A stretch of 6,254 nt of DNA from Comamonas sp. lk (GTDB lineage: Bacteria; Pseudomonadota; Gammaproteobacteria; Burkholderiales; Burkholderiaceae_C): NCBI GenBank assembly GCA_945898105.1, contig CAMDHL010000137.1:1-6254 (forward strand), given 5' to 3'. How positions within the stretch are numbered: the stretch's first letter is position 1; every line of letters begins with the position of its first letter. The notes under the pieces are model-generated. The model was not told the DNA's origin, made no database searches, and saw only the letters and a program-made list of their open reading frames with translations. This document shows, in pieces, positions 1-5,941 of this stretch. Both the position numbers and the translations under genes were made by a program.

Positions 1-879
1 TTTGCGCCGGGCGGCACCACTGACATCCTGGCTCGTGCTATCGCGCCGGAGTTAGGTAAGGCGTTCGGTCAGTCATTTGTAATCGAAAACAAAGGCGGTG
101 CAGGCGGCAACATCGGCGCCGAACTCGTCGCCCGAGCAGCGCCTGACGGCTACACCTTGCTGATGGGCACAGTGGGTACGCACGGGATCAACAAATCCTT
201 GTATGCCAAATTGCCTTATGACCCGCAAAAAGACTTTGCCCCCATCACCCTGGTCGCCGGTGTGCCAAACGTCATGGTGATGAACGCCGAGAAGGCTAAG
301 ACACTTGGGATAAATACCGTGCCCGATTTCATTGCCTATGCGCGCAAAAACCCGGGCCGGCTCAACATGGCTTCCAGCGGCAACGGCACCTCGATCCATC
401 TGGCTGGTGAATTGTTCAAGTCGATGACAGGCACTTTTATGACGCACATCCCTTATACCGGGTCGGCACCGGCCCTGATGGGCTTGGTCTCCGACCAGGT
501 GGATGTGATGTTTGATAACTTGCCCTCGTCTATGGCCTTGATTAAAGCGGGCAAGCTCAAAGCCTTTGCCGTGACCTCAGCCCAACGCTCGGGCGCGATG
601 CCCGATGTGCCTACCATCGAAGAGGCCGGACCACTTAAAGGTTTTGATGCCAGTAGCTGGTTTGGATTGCTGGCTCCGGCAGGGACGCCGCCCGACATCG
701 TCAAAGCCATACAACGTGAAACCGCCAAGGCCCTGAACTCGCCCGCAATCAAAGAGAAACTATTGGCCCAAGGCGCGATTCCTAGCGGGAACACGCCTGA
801 GGAATTTACCTCCCTGATTGACGCAGAAATCAAAAAATGGGCGCCGGTCGTTAAAAATTCTGGCGCGCGAGTGGACTAA
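1..879 (+). CDS. Bug/TctC-family tripartite tricarboxylate transporter substrate-binding protein (5' partial)
   Basis: Seen: the frame is open from base 1 and ends at TAA 877-879, giving 292 visible residues. The first residues, [12 protein letters not shown], are the conserved ligand-loop motif that in full-length family members follows a signal peptide and first beta strand, so roughly 30-40 N-terminal residues lie left of the window. Further family marks are [20 protein letters not shown] (visible residues 32-51), the [13 protein letters not shown] segment (about 70-82) and the [20 protein letters not shown] region (about 150-169). Known: Bug receptors are periplasmic venus-flytrap proteins binding small carboxylates or amides for TctAB-type permeases; many are orphans with no permease nearby. 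Inferred: the ligand cannot be read from sequence. A VOC enzyme gene starts 52 bases downstream in the same direction, so the receptor may serve uptake of that enzyme's substrate. Family call is firm; ligand unknown. Confidence 0.93.
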   Translation, partial: FAPGGTTDILARAIAPELGKAFGQSFVIENKGGAGGNIGAELVARAAPDGYTLLMGTVGTHGINKSLYAKLPYDPQKDFAPITLVAGVPNVMVMNAEKAKTLGINTVPDFIAYARKNPGRLNMASSGNGTSIHLAGELFKSMTGTFMTHIPYTGSAPALMGLVSDQVDVMFDNLPSSMALIKAGKLKAFAVTSAQRSGAMPDVPTIEEAGPLKGFDASSWFGLLAPAGTPPDIVKAIQRETAKALNSPAIKEKLLAQGAIPSGNTPEEFTSLIDAEIKKWAPVVKNSGARVD

Positions 880-931
880 AAGCGCAAGCTGGCTAAAAGC
901 GTTTTCAACGCGCAAGACTATCGGGGGAAAG

Positions 932-1423
932 ATGCTCAAAGGCCTTCACCACAATGCCTACCGCTGCCGTGATTCTGAAGAAACGCGCAAGTTCTACAGT
1001 GATTTTTTAGGTTTGCCGTTGGTACAAGCGTTTCAAATTCATGAAACAAAAAGCGGCAGGGCCACCAAGACGCTTCATTCTTTTTACCAAATGGACGATG
1101 GCTCCTGCCTAGCGTTTTTTGAGGCGCCGGACATGCCCTTCGAGTTCAAGTTACAGCATGATTTTGACTTGCATATTGCGCTCGAAGTGAGTCAGCAAGA
1201 CCTGCACACCATGTTTGCTAAAGGCAAGGCGGCAGGGTTTGAAACGCGTGGTATTTCGGACCATGGTTTTATCGATTCGATTTATTTCCGCGATCCCAAT
1301 GGCTATGTGATCGAGCTCACGGCCAAGCGCGACGGGCATGATGCGTATATGCGAGCGGCGCGCGCATCAGCGCATCAGGTTTTGACGCAATGGCAGGCGG
1401 AAAAATCAGCGCCCGCGCCTTGA
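932..1423 (+). CDS. VOC-superfamily (glyoxalase/extradiol dioxygenase-like) protein
   Basis: A 163-residue single-chain protein with two beta-alpha-beta-beta-beta modules. The first opens with LKGLHHNAYRCRDSEETRKF (residues 2-21) followed by FLGLPLV; the second has LHIALEV (80-86) and ends in YFRDPNGYVIELTA (118-131). Candidate metal ligands in the usual VOC positions are His7, His81 and Glu128, all present, so a metal-dependent activity is plausible. Known: the superfamily includes glyoxalase I, extradiol dioxygenases, fosfomycin-resistance enzymes and epimerases. The sequence does not decide among these; the DPNGYVIEL ending resembles small ring-cleavage and lyase-type members. The ATG at 932 is preceded by the purine-rich GGGGGAAAG at 923-931. 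The frame stays open upstream to 818, but that would overlap the receptor gene and add residues unlike the fold. It probably shares a transcript with the receptor before it and the GIY-YIG gene after it. Soluble and cytoplasmic: no signal peptide. Confidence 0.88.
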   Translation: MLKGLHHNAYRCRDSEETRKFYSDFLGLPLVQAFQIHETKSGRATKTLHSFYQMDDGSCLAFFEAPDMPFEFKLQHDFDLHIALEVSQQDLHTMFAKGKAAGFETRGISDHGFIDSIYFRDPNGYVIELTAKRDGHDAYMRAARASAHQVLTQWQAEKSAPAP

Positions 1424-1441
1424 AGTCGGCGCGCCTGGTTT

Positions 1442-1446
1442 GAGGG
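1442..1446 (+). promoter_or_regulatory. Ribosome binding site deciding the GIY-YIG start
   Basis: GAGGG at 1442-1446 sits 5 bases before GTG 1452. The alternative TTG at 1440 lies just before this motif and has no comparable purine run upstream, so the GTG is preferred. Confidence 0.5.
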
Positions 1447-1451
1447 CGAGC

Positions 1452-1787
1452 GTGGCGGCGTCTAAGTTGGTGCAAAAGCACCATGTCTATGTGGTGGAGT
1501 TGTCACAAGATGTCTGGCGCGACGCGCATTTCCGAAAGTGCAACCCGACCACCTGCGCGCCACAGCCTTGCGTCTATGTTGGGATGACTGGGCTGGACCC
1601 AGACCTGCGCTTTGATAAGCACAAGGCCGGGATCCAAGCGAGCAAATACGTGCGCGACTACGGCTTGCGACTGCTGCCAGAGTTGTTTGAGCACCTCAAC
1701 CCAATGCCCTACGAGGATGCTCGTTACATGGAGGTTGACCTGGCGATCCGCTTGCGCCAGACGGGCTACGGGGTATGGCAGGCCTGA
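1452..1787 (+). CDS. Small GIY-YIG-fold nuclease-like protein
   Basis: Reading from GTG 1452 gives 111 residues. The GIY-like strand is HVYVVEL (residues 11-17, Tyr13) and the YIG-like strand is CVYVGMTG (40-47, Tyr42). They are followed by a helix carrying Arg53 and His57 (DLRFDKHKAG) and, near the end, Glu94 in YMEVDLAIRL. This Tyr/Tyr/Arg/Glu pattern matches the catalytic layout of GIY-YIG nucleases such as the UvrC N-domain, so a metal-dependent DNA-cleaving role is possible but not shown. Odd: the loop between the two strands is long, about 22 residues, and has three cysteines in a C-x4-C-x4-C arrangement (Cys30, Cys35, Cys40). There is no second domain for DNA recognition. The gene begins 28 bases after the VOC stop in the same direction and converges on HU with 15 bases between stops. 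A TTG at 1440 is an alternative start adding four residues. Family assignment is good; biological role unknown. Confidence 0.75.
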   Translation: MAASKLVQKHHVYVVELSQDVWRDAHFRKCNPTTCAPQPCVYVGMTGLDPDLRFDKHKAGIQASKYVRDYGLRLLPELFEHLNPMPYEDARYMEVDLAIRLRQTGYGVWQA

Positions 1788-1802
1788 CCTGCTCGCCCAG
1801 CT

Positions 1803-2075
1803 TTAGTTCAGTGCGTCTTTGAGAGCCTTGCCAGGACGAAAACGCGGCGCCTTGGAGGCTTTAATTTTGAGTGCTGCGCCAGTTTTCGGGTTGCGCCCAG
1901 TACGTGCTTTGCGCTTAGTGACACTAAAGGATCCGAAGCCGACCAAACTCACGGTGCCGCCTTTTTTCAGGGTCTTGGTCACTGCCTCAATAATGCTGGA
2001 CAGGGCGCGACCGGCAGCGGCCTTAGAGATATCCGACTTGGCAGAGATGTGCTCGATGAGTTCAGTCTTGTTCAC
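1803..2075 (-). CDS. HU-family DNA-binding protein
   Basis: A 90-residue protein of exactly the usual HU length. It starts [20 protein letters not shown] (residues 2-21, helical dimerization body), has the VGFGSF turn (45-50), then the beta-arm with the DNA-intercalating RNPKTG motif (Arg61-Asn62-Pro63), and ends [12 protein letters not shown]. Known: HU is a histone-like dimer that bends DNA without strong sequence preference and compacts the nucleoid; the terminal PGKALKDAL is typical of HU rather than IHF. The start codon on the minus strand is GTG (2073-2075), not ATG; an ATG 13 bases upstream is out of frame. The gene is monocistronic by context: it converges on the GIY-YIG gene downstream and is divergent from the transporter upstream. 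Whether this is the main HU or a paralogue cannot be told from one window. Confidence 0.96.
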   Translation of the reverse strand: MNKTELIEHISAKSDISKAAAGRALSSIIEAVTKTLKKGGTVSLVGFGSFSVTKRKARTGRNPKTGAALKIKASKAPRFRPGKALKDALN

Positions 2076-2082
2076 GGTTTGG

Positions 2083-2086
2083 CTCC
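2083..2086 (-). promoter_or_regulatory. Ribosome binding site for the GTG start of HU
   Basis: On the minus strand GGAG lies 7 bases before the GTG at 2075. It overlaps an out-of-frame ATG (2086-2088 read on the minus strand), which supports GTG as the true start. Confidence 0.6.
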
Positions 2087-2098
2087 ATATTTTTAGGT

Positions 2099-2126
2099 GG
2101 CTGGGAAAAAATATTCTAGCCCAGCC
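2099..2126. repeat. Inverted repeat around a possible HU -10 box
   Basis: GGCTGGG (2099-2105) and CCCAGCC (2120-2126) are perfect inverted arms separated by 14 AT-rich bases. Inside the spacer the minus strand reads TAGAAT (2118-2113), five of six matches to a sigma-70 -10 box. It would place transcription start about 30 bases before the HU start codon. No good -35 was found at the usual distance. It could be an operator, or a hairpin if transcription begins upstream. Confidence 0.35.
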
Positions 2127-2192
2127 GACTGACTTTGGGATATTTTTGTGCGGTCAGATTTGCTACTTTTTTGGGTCGGACCGGCTCCGGCG

Positions 2193-2213
2193 AGAGTCCC
2201 GCTCCGCGGCTCT
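2193..2213. repeat. GC-rich hairpin in the HU/transporter intergenic region
   Basis: AGAG, a two-base bulge, CCGC, a three-base loop TCC, GCGG and CTCT form an 8-pair stem. There is no T-run after it on either strand, so it is not a typical terminator. The remaining part of the 2076-2344 gap holds no ORF I would defend and no tRNA-like fold. CTCCGCGGC occurs twice in it (2202-2210 and 2310-2318). Confidence 0.3.
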
Positions 2214-2344
2214 GGGGGCTGCGCTACGCTGACATATTGCGCGCCAGTCGGCCCGCTTACACTGCACGCCTCTCCGGACCTGCCTTGCGCGTAAGCCGTT
2301 AGGGGGGCACTCCGCGGCCACTAAAGATTAAGCACATCTCCAAC

Positions 2345-3352
2345 ATGCATCACAACCCAGTCCGGGGCATTTTCTACCTTTGTATGGGGGTGCTGGTTTT
2401 CTCTTTGCAAGATGCCATCATCAAGCAGGTCAGCGGCAGCTATGCTTTGACCGAAGTGGTGTTTATCCGGTCTTGCGTGGCTGCGCCCATATTACTAACG
2501 CTGGTCTGGCGCGAGTCGGGTTGGCGGTCTCTGTTCGCTTCGCACCTGGATACCTTGGTGCTGCGCGCCACGGTCATGTTCGGCGCCTATGCGGCGTATT
2601 ACATGGCCTTTCCCGCTTTGCCCTTGGCAGATGCCGTGGCCCTGTATTTCACGGTGCCTTTGTTTGTCACGGCGCTGGCCGGCCCCATGCTGGGCGAGCG
2701 CAACGGCTGGCCGGTTTGGGCTGCGGTGCTCTTAGGTTTTGCGGGCGTGATGGTGATGCTGCAGCCGGGCACTGGCTTGTTCAATCCCGCAGCTTTGCTT
2801 TCCCTGCTGGCGGCGGCGTTTTATGGTTTGGCGATGTTGCTGGCGCGCAAGCACGGCTCCAGCCTCTCGGCGGCGGTCATGGGTTTTTATCAGAACGGAG
2901 TGTTTCTGGTCGGCGCCGGTTTGGTGGCTCTAATGTTGCATCTTGCGGGCATAGAGCACGCGGTACACCCCAGCATTGCCTTTGTCGTGCGGCCGTGGAC
3001 AGTGCCCACGCTGTTTGATGGTCTGATGATTGGTCTGTGCGGCGTGGTGGCTTCCATCGGCATCATGCTGTTGACCAGTGCTTACCGGGTGGCACGGGCC
3101 AGTACGGTCACGCCTTTTGAGTACACCGGTATCTTGTGGGCACCATTGTGGGGGTTTTTGTTTTTTGATGAATTGCCGCGCGCCACTACCGCAGCTGGTG
3201 CCGCCGTGATCGTAGTGGCTGGACTCATTGCCCTGCGCGTGGCCAAATCTGAACCTGAACCGGAAAGCCAATCCGAAATCGATCTCCAAACCCTCGCCAT
3301 GGGCGATACGGCAAGTAGCGCGAAGGAAGCCCGTCATGATGTCAGCCACTAA
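2345..3352 (+). CDS. EamA/DMT-superfamily membrane transporter
   Basis: A 335-residue polytopic inner-membrane protein with two EamA repeats (about residues 8-140 and 150-298) and about ten hydrophobic segments, near 8-24, 36-54, 72-90, 92-114, 122-140, 149-167, 175-200, 221-246, 256-274 and 281-299. Family marks are the ALPLADAVALYFTVPLFVTA stretch (91-110) with LGER following (117-120), GVMVMLQPG (134-142), and near the end of repeat two FEYTGILWAPLWGFLFFDEL (258-277). Known: DMT proteins export or exchange small metabolites such as amino acids and nucleotide-related compounds; the substrate is not predictable here. The tail from residue 301 is hydrophilic and acidic (SEPEPESQSE), about 35 residues, probably cytoplasmic. 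The ATG at 2345 has no clear Shine-Dalgarno sequence; an in-frame ATG at 2384 would remove most of the first membrane helix, so 2345 is kept. Its end overlaps the thioredoxin gene by 17 bases. Confidence 0.9.
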   Translation: MHHNPVRGIFYLCMGVLVFSLQDAIIKQVSGSYALTEVVFIRSCVAAPILLTLVWRESGWRSLFASHLDTLVLRATVMFGAYAAYYMAFPALPLADAVALYFTVPLFVTALAGPMLGERNGWPVWAAVLLGFAGVMVMLQPGTGLFNPAALLSLLAAAFYGLAMLLARKHGSSLSAAVMGFYQNGVFLVGAGLVALMLHLAGIEHAVHPSIAFVVRPWTVPTLFDGLMIGLCGVVASIGIMLLTSAYRVARASTVTPFEYTGILWAPLWGFLFFDELPRATTAAGAAVIVVAGLIALRVAKSEPEPESQSEIDLQTLAMGDTASSAKEARHDVSH

Positions 3353-3662
3353 CTACCTCGAATCAGACCTGCAGCGCGACACTGCCGATGCCCTCCAAGG
3401 TCTGGTCGTTTTGCAGTTTGGTACCAACTGGTGCGGTTATTGCCAAAACGCGCAGGCGGTAATTGAGCCAGTCATGGCGTCCCGATCGGATGTCGGGCGC
3501 TACCTGATTGAGGACGGCCCGGGTCGTCCTTTGGGGCGCTCGTACCGGGTAAAGCAGTGGCCCACCTTGGTGCTTTTGCGCGATGGGCAGGAAGTGGGTC
3601 GATTGGTCCGACCGCAGGATGCCACCCAATTGCAGGACTTGTTGAAGGCGGCAAGCTGCTAG
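3336..3662 (+). CDS. Thioredoxin-family protein (WCGYC active site)
   Basis: A 108-residue single thioredoxin domain. The active site is Trp32-Cys33-Gly34-Tyr35-Cys36 in the strand-loop QFGTNWCGYC, and the cis-proline is Pro76 in QWPTLVLLRDGQEVGRLV (74-91), so both redox cysteines and the substrate-binding turn are intact. Known: such proteins are dithiol-disulfide oxidoreductases. The CGYC dipeptide differs from the CGPC of standard thioredoxin and would alter redox potential. No signal peptide or anchor is visible, so it is probably cytoplasmic. Two adjacent ATG codons (3336 and 3339) can start it; AAGGAAG at 3323-3329 is well spaced for either. The start lies inside the last codons of the transporter gene in another frame, which suggests one transcript and coupled translation. 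The frame continues upstream to 3228 but only within transporter coding sequence. It ends in a lone Cys108. Confidence 0.9.
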   Translation: MMSATNYLESDLQRDTADALQGLVVLQFGTNWCGYCQNAQAVIEPVMASRSDVGRYLIEDGPGRPLGRSYRVKQWPTLVLLRDGQEVGRLVRPQDATQLQDLLKAASC

Positions 3663-3664
3663 GA

Positions 3665-3690
3665 CGAAAGTGCGCTAGATGCGCGCTTCG
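3665..3690. terminator. Hairpin 1 between convergent genes, possible terminator
   Basis: Just after the thioredoxin stop, arms 3665-3675 and 3681-3690 can form 10 pairs with one G-T pair, one bulged A (3668) and a five-base loop TAGAT. There is no T-run on either strand, so an intrinsic terminator of the classic type is not supported. Position between two convergent stops favours a role in transcript ends. Confidence 0.4.
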
Positions 3691-3711
3691 AGTTGTGATG
3701 CTCACTAACTC
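3690..3711. terminator. Hairpin 2 between convergent genes, possible terminator
   Basis: GAGTTGTGA (3690-3698), loop TGC, TCAC, one bulged T (3706) and AACTC (3707-3711) give a nine-pair stem that abuts hairpin 1, sharing base 3690. It has no T-run on either strand. The stop of the minus-strand gene lies 19 bases to the right. Confidence 0.4.
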
Positions 3712-3729
3712 CAAACGCCGCCAGCACCG

Positions 3730-4131
3730 TTAACGTGCGTTGGTGCAGACGTAATTGAATTGGGCAATATCCAACTCGGCGTTGGGTACTGGGAAGAAAT
3801 CCGGCACCGAGCTGAATGTGTATAGCGGATCGCCTTTACCAAATTTACCGGACATGATGACCGTCTTTTGGGTGCGGTGCATGCCTTTGCTGCAGTCAAA
3901 GTCCTTGAGCTCTTTGATGGAATTAAAGTCTACCCACGAAACAGGTGGGGGAAAGCGCTTTTTTTGCGTTTTCGAATAGTCTCCCATGATCCAGGCGGTG
4001 GCGATATTGCCATTGCGTTGTAGGGATTGCGGATCCACATACATGGTGAAATCAGGCGACTTACCGATGGCCACCCAATTGGCCCAGGCGTTGGCGGTGG
4101 TCAGCAACAAAAGTAGTGCTACTCGCAGCAT
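3730..4131 (-). CDS. Surface-adhesin-E-like exported protein
   Basis: From ATG 4131 the protein has 133 residues with a clear signal peptide: MLRVALLLLLTTANAWA, cleavage expected after the Ala15-Trp16-Ala17 motif. The mature part begins NWVAIGKSPDFTMYVDPQSL, contains the pattern of Trp-Val start, YVDP and a following basic strand with TAWIMGDYSK, and has two cysteines (Cys80 in FDCSKG and Cys129 in YVC near the end) that may form a disulfide. This arrangement matches the small surface-adhesin-E-like proteins common in Burkholderiales, named after the Haemophilus protein E fold. Known function in this order is essentially none; the adhesin name is inherited. No lipobox cysteine follows the signal peptide, so it is probably soluble in the periplasm or released. 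It is separated by 98 bases from the gabD stop upstream on the same strand and might be read through from it, but no terminator evidence decides this. Confidence 0.78.
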   Translation of the reverse strand: MLRVALLLLLTTANAWANWVAIGKSPDFTMYVDPQSLQRNGNIATAWIMGDYSKTQKKRFPPPVSWVDFNSIKELKDFDCSKGMHRTQKTVIMSGKFGKGDPLYTFSSVPDFFPVPNAELDIAQFNYVCTNAR

Positions 4132-4138
4132 TGTCCAA

Positions 4139-4143
4139 CTCCT
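4139..4143 (-). promoter_or_regulatory. Ribosome binding site deciding the adhesin-E-like start
   Basis: AGGAG on the minus strand lies 7 bases before ATG 4131. The longer start at 4149 has no such motif and would put six polar or charged residues before the signal peptide, so 4131 is preferred. Confidence 0.7.
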
Positions 4144-4229
4144 GGCCATACAAGATGGCCTGATGTTTGTAGGTTATTGCTAAAGAACTTTAAGCGCGCC
4201 CATAGTGTTCCCGCTGGCCAAGATGTCAT

Positions 4230-5708
4230 TCACTTCAAAATGTCACCGATACACAGATATTTGATTTCCACGTAGTCGTCGATACCGAAGTGCGAGCCTT
4301 CGCGGCCCAGTCCTGACTGCTTGACTCCGCCAAATGGGACGTGCTCCGTCGCCAATATACCGACGTTAATTCCGACCATACCGTATTCAAGGGCTTCTGC
4401 CACGCGGTAGATGCGTCCGATATCTCGGCTGTAGAAATAGCTGGCCAACCCAAACTCGGTTTTGTTCGCGGCATCAACGGCCTCCTGCTCGGTCTCGAAT
4501 TTGAAGATGGGCGCAAACGGACCGAAGGTTTCTTCGGTGGCGCATTGCATGTCTGCGCTTGCGCCCGAAATGACCGTTGGTTCGAAGAACTGCCCGCCCA
4601 AGGCCTTGCCGCCCGTCTCTACTTTGCCGCCTTTGGCAATCGCGTCGGCCACGTGACGCGTAACTTTGGCCACCGCAGCGTCTTCGATGAGCGGGCCTTG
4701 CACCACGCCGTCTTCAAAGCCATTGCCTACCTTCATGGCTTTGACTTTGGCGGTGAACTTGGCGACGAAGTTGTCGTAAACCCCAGACTGCACATAAAAG
4801 CGGTTGGCGCAAACGCATGTCTGGCCAGCGTTGCGGTATTTGCTGGCCATGGCGCCTTCGACCGCCGAGTCCAGATCGGCGTCGTCGAAAACGATAAAGG
4901 GCGCGTTGCCACCCAATTCGAGCGACATTTTTTTCACTGTGGGTGCGCACTGCGCCATCAGGATGCGGCCCACTTCGGTCGAGCCAGTAAAGCTCAGATG
5001 GCGCACGGTGTCGCTGGCGCAAATCACTTTGCCCACGGCAATCGAGTTATCGGCATCGGCGGTAATCATATTGAGCACGCCTGCCGGAATGCCTGCGCGT
5101 AAAGCCAATTCGGCAGCGGCTAGCGCGGTTAACGGCGTTAGCTCGGCGGGCTTAATGATCACCGGGCAACCGGCGGCCAAGGCAGGGGCCACTTTGCGGG
5201 TGATCATGGCCAGCGGAAAGTTCCAGGGCGTAATGGCCGCGCATACGCCGATGGACTGCTTGATGACCGACAGGCGGCGGTTGTTATCAAACTGGGGCAG
5301 GGTCTCGCCGTTGATGCGCTTGGCCTCTTCGGCAAACCACTCTACAAAGCTGGCGCCGTAGGCAATTTCGCCTTTGGCTTCGGAAAAGGGTTTACCTTGC
5401 TCAGCGGTCATGATGCGCGCCAAGTCTTCCTGGTTGGCCATCAAAAGGTCAAACCATTTGCGCAAGATGATGCTGCGCTCTTTACCCGTCTTGCTGCGCC
5501 ACGCCGGCCAGGCGGCATCGGCAGCGGCAATGGCCTGTGTGGCCTGGGCTGGTCCGAGGTTGGCAACATCTGCCAGTTTGTGGCCGGTGGCGGGGTCCAG
5601 CACATCAAACCGCGAGGGCCCGGCCACCCATTGGCCGTTAATCAAGGCATCGGTTTTTAGAAGGCTGGGGTCTTTGAGCTGAGCTAGGGGAGAAGTATGT
5701 TGTGTCAT
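4230..5708 (-). CDS. gabD: Succinate-semialdehyde dehydrogenase
   Basis: A 492-residue aldehyde dehydrogenase, full length for GabD. It oxidizes succinic semialdehyde to succinate with NAD(P)+, feeding the TCA cycle from 4-aminobutyrate or 4-hydroxybutyrate. The N-terminus has the GabD-like LKDPSLLKTDALINGQWV. Visible catalytic residues: Asn163 (TPWNFP), Lys186 (IIKPAE), Glu264 (LELGGNAP), nucleophile Cys298 (GQTCVCANR) and Glu393 (EETFGPFAP); the nucleotide-loop FTGSTEVG is at 240-247. Arg292 and Ser465 (KQSGLGREG) sit where SSADH enzymes contact the substrate carboxylate. Glu189 after Lys186 may favour NAD+ but this is weak inference. A second cysteine two residues after the nucleophile (Cys300) matches the pair that acts as a redox switch in human SSADH. 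The start at 5708 is chosen by homology; ATGs at 5789 and 5801 would add 27 or 31 unlikely residues. No Shine-Dalgarno is obvious. Divergent from the iron alcohol dehydrogenase gene. Confidence 0.93.
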   Translation of the reverse strand: MTQHTSPLAQLKDPSLLKTDALINGQWVAGPSRFDVLDPATGHKLADVANLGPAQATQAIAAADAAWPAWRSKTGKERSIILRKWFDLLMANQEDLARIMTAEQGKPFSEAKGEIAYGASFVEWFAEEAKRINGETLPQFDNNRRLSVIKQSIGVCAAITPWNFPLAMITRKVAPALAAGCPVIIKPAELTPLTALAAAELALRAGIPAGVLNMITADADNSIAVGKVICASDTVRHLSFTGSTEVGRILMAQCAPTVKKMSLELGGNAPFIVFDDADLDSAVEGAMASKYRNAGQTCVCANRFYVQSGVYDNFVAKFTAKVKAMKVGNGFEDGVVQGPLIEDAAVAKVTRHVADAIAKGGKVETGGKALGGQFFEPTVISGASADMQCATEETFGPFAPIFKFETEQEAVDAANKTEFGLASYFYSRDIGRIYRVAEALEYGMVGINVGILATEHVPFGGVKQSGLGREGSHFGIDDYVEIKYLCIGDILK

Positions 5709-5762
5709 GGGGCGAATAGGGTGCTGTTGGGGAGAAATAGGGGCGCGGTTACGTTGCCCGTC

Positions 5763-5789
5763 ATCATACGATGGCGCTAAGGCGCCCAT
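5763..5789 (-). promoter_or_regulatory. gabD: Possible gabD -10 box with adjacent palindrome
   Basis: On the minus strand TATGAT (5768-5763) matches five of six bases of the -10 consensus, 54 bases before the gabD start. Immediately upstream, ATGGCGC (5771-5777) and GCGCCCAT (5782-5789) form an imperfect palindrome with one bulged C, covering the expected -10/-35 spacer. No good -35 is seen, which would suit an activated promoter or a wrong call. Confidence 0.3.
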
Positions 5790-5848
5790 TGGCCGGAGCA
5801 TTGCGCCGTCTTGGCTGCCTCAATAGTCGCTAGGAGTGCGTGAGTAGT

Positions 5849-5920
5849 TACTTTTGCCACGCACTTTGGCGCGTTACCTAGCCCTGCCAAAGTAGGCGCT
5901 GGCGGCGTTAAAGTAGCGCC
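5849..5920. promoter_or_regulatory. Cluster of AAAGT(A) half-sites and inverted repeats, candidate operator region
   Basis: ACTTTGGC (5863-5870) and GCCAAAGT (5886-5893) are perfect 8-base inverted arms 15 bases apart. AAAGTAG occurs in direct orientation at 5889-5895 and 5910-5916, 21 bases apart, which is about two helical turns. TACTTT at 5849-5854 is a further inverted copy. GGCGCT (5895-5900) and AGCGCC (5915-5920) form another inverted pair. All lie 22-93 bases before the alcohol dehydrogenase start, where a regulator of the divergent pair would be expected. No regulator gene is in the window. Confidence 0.4.
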
Positions 5921-5941
5921 AACCTGTCAAAGGAATTCATC

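Noticed and set aside
73..447. Minus-strand open frame of 124 codons opposite the receptor gene
   Set aside because: It is a shadow of the Bug/TctC coding sequence, with no domain and no ribosome site.
818..931. Longer start for the VOC gene
   Set aside because: It would overlap the receptor's coding end, and the added 38 residues are basic and unlike the fold. ATG 932 has a good purine-rich site.
1819..2232. Plus-strand open frame of 137 codons across HU and the gap
   Set aside because: Most of it is antisense to the unmistakable HU gene, and the rest runs into low-complexity GC-rich spacer. No domain and no ribosome site support it.
2174..2344. GC-rich folded stretch considered as a tRNA or small RNA
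   Set aside because: Short palindromes such as GGTCGGACC (2174-2182) are present, but no cloverleaf, no T-loop or anticodon stem and no terminator with a T-run could be traced.
4341..5102. Long plus-strand open frame of 253 codons opposite gabD
   Set aside because: It is the antisense of a well-conserved aldehyde dehydrogenase with all catalytic motifs. Its translation has no recognizable domain, and long antisense frames are expected at this GC content.
5709..5801. N-terminal extension of gabD to ATG 5789 or 5801
   Set aside because: GabD proteins normally begin close to the LKDPSLL segment. The extension overlaps the palindrome and possible -10 box and looks non-coding.
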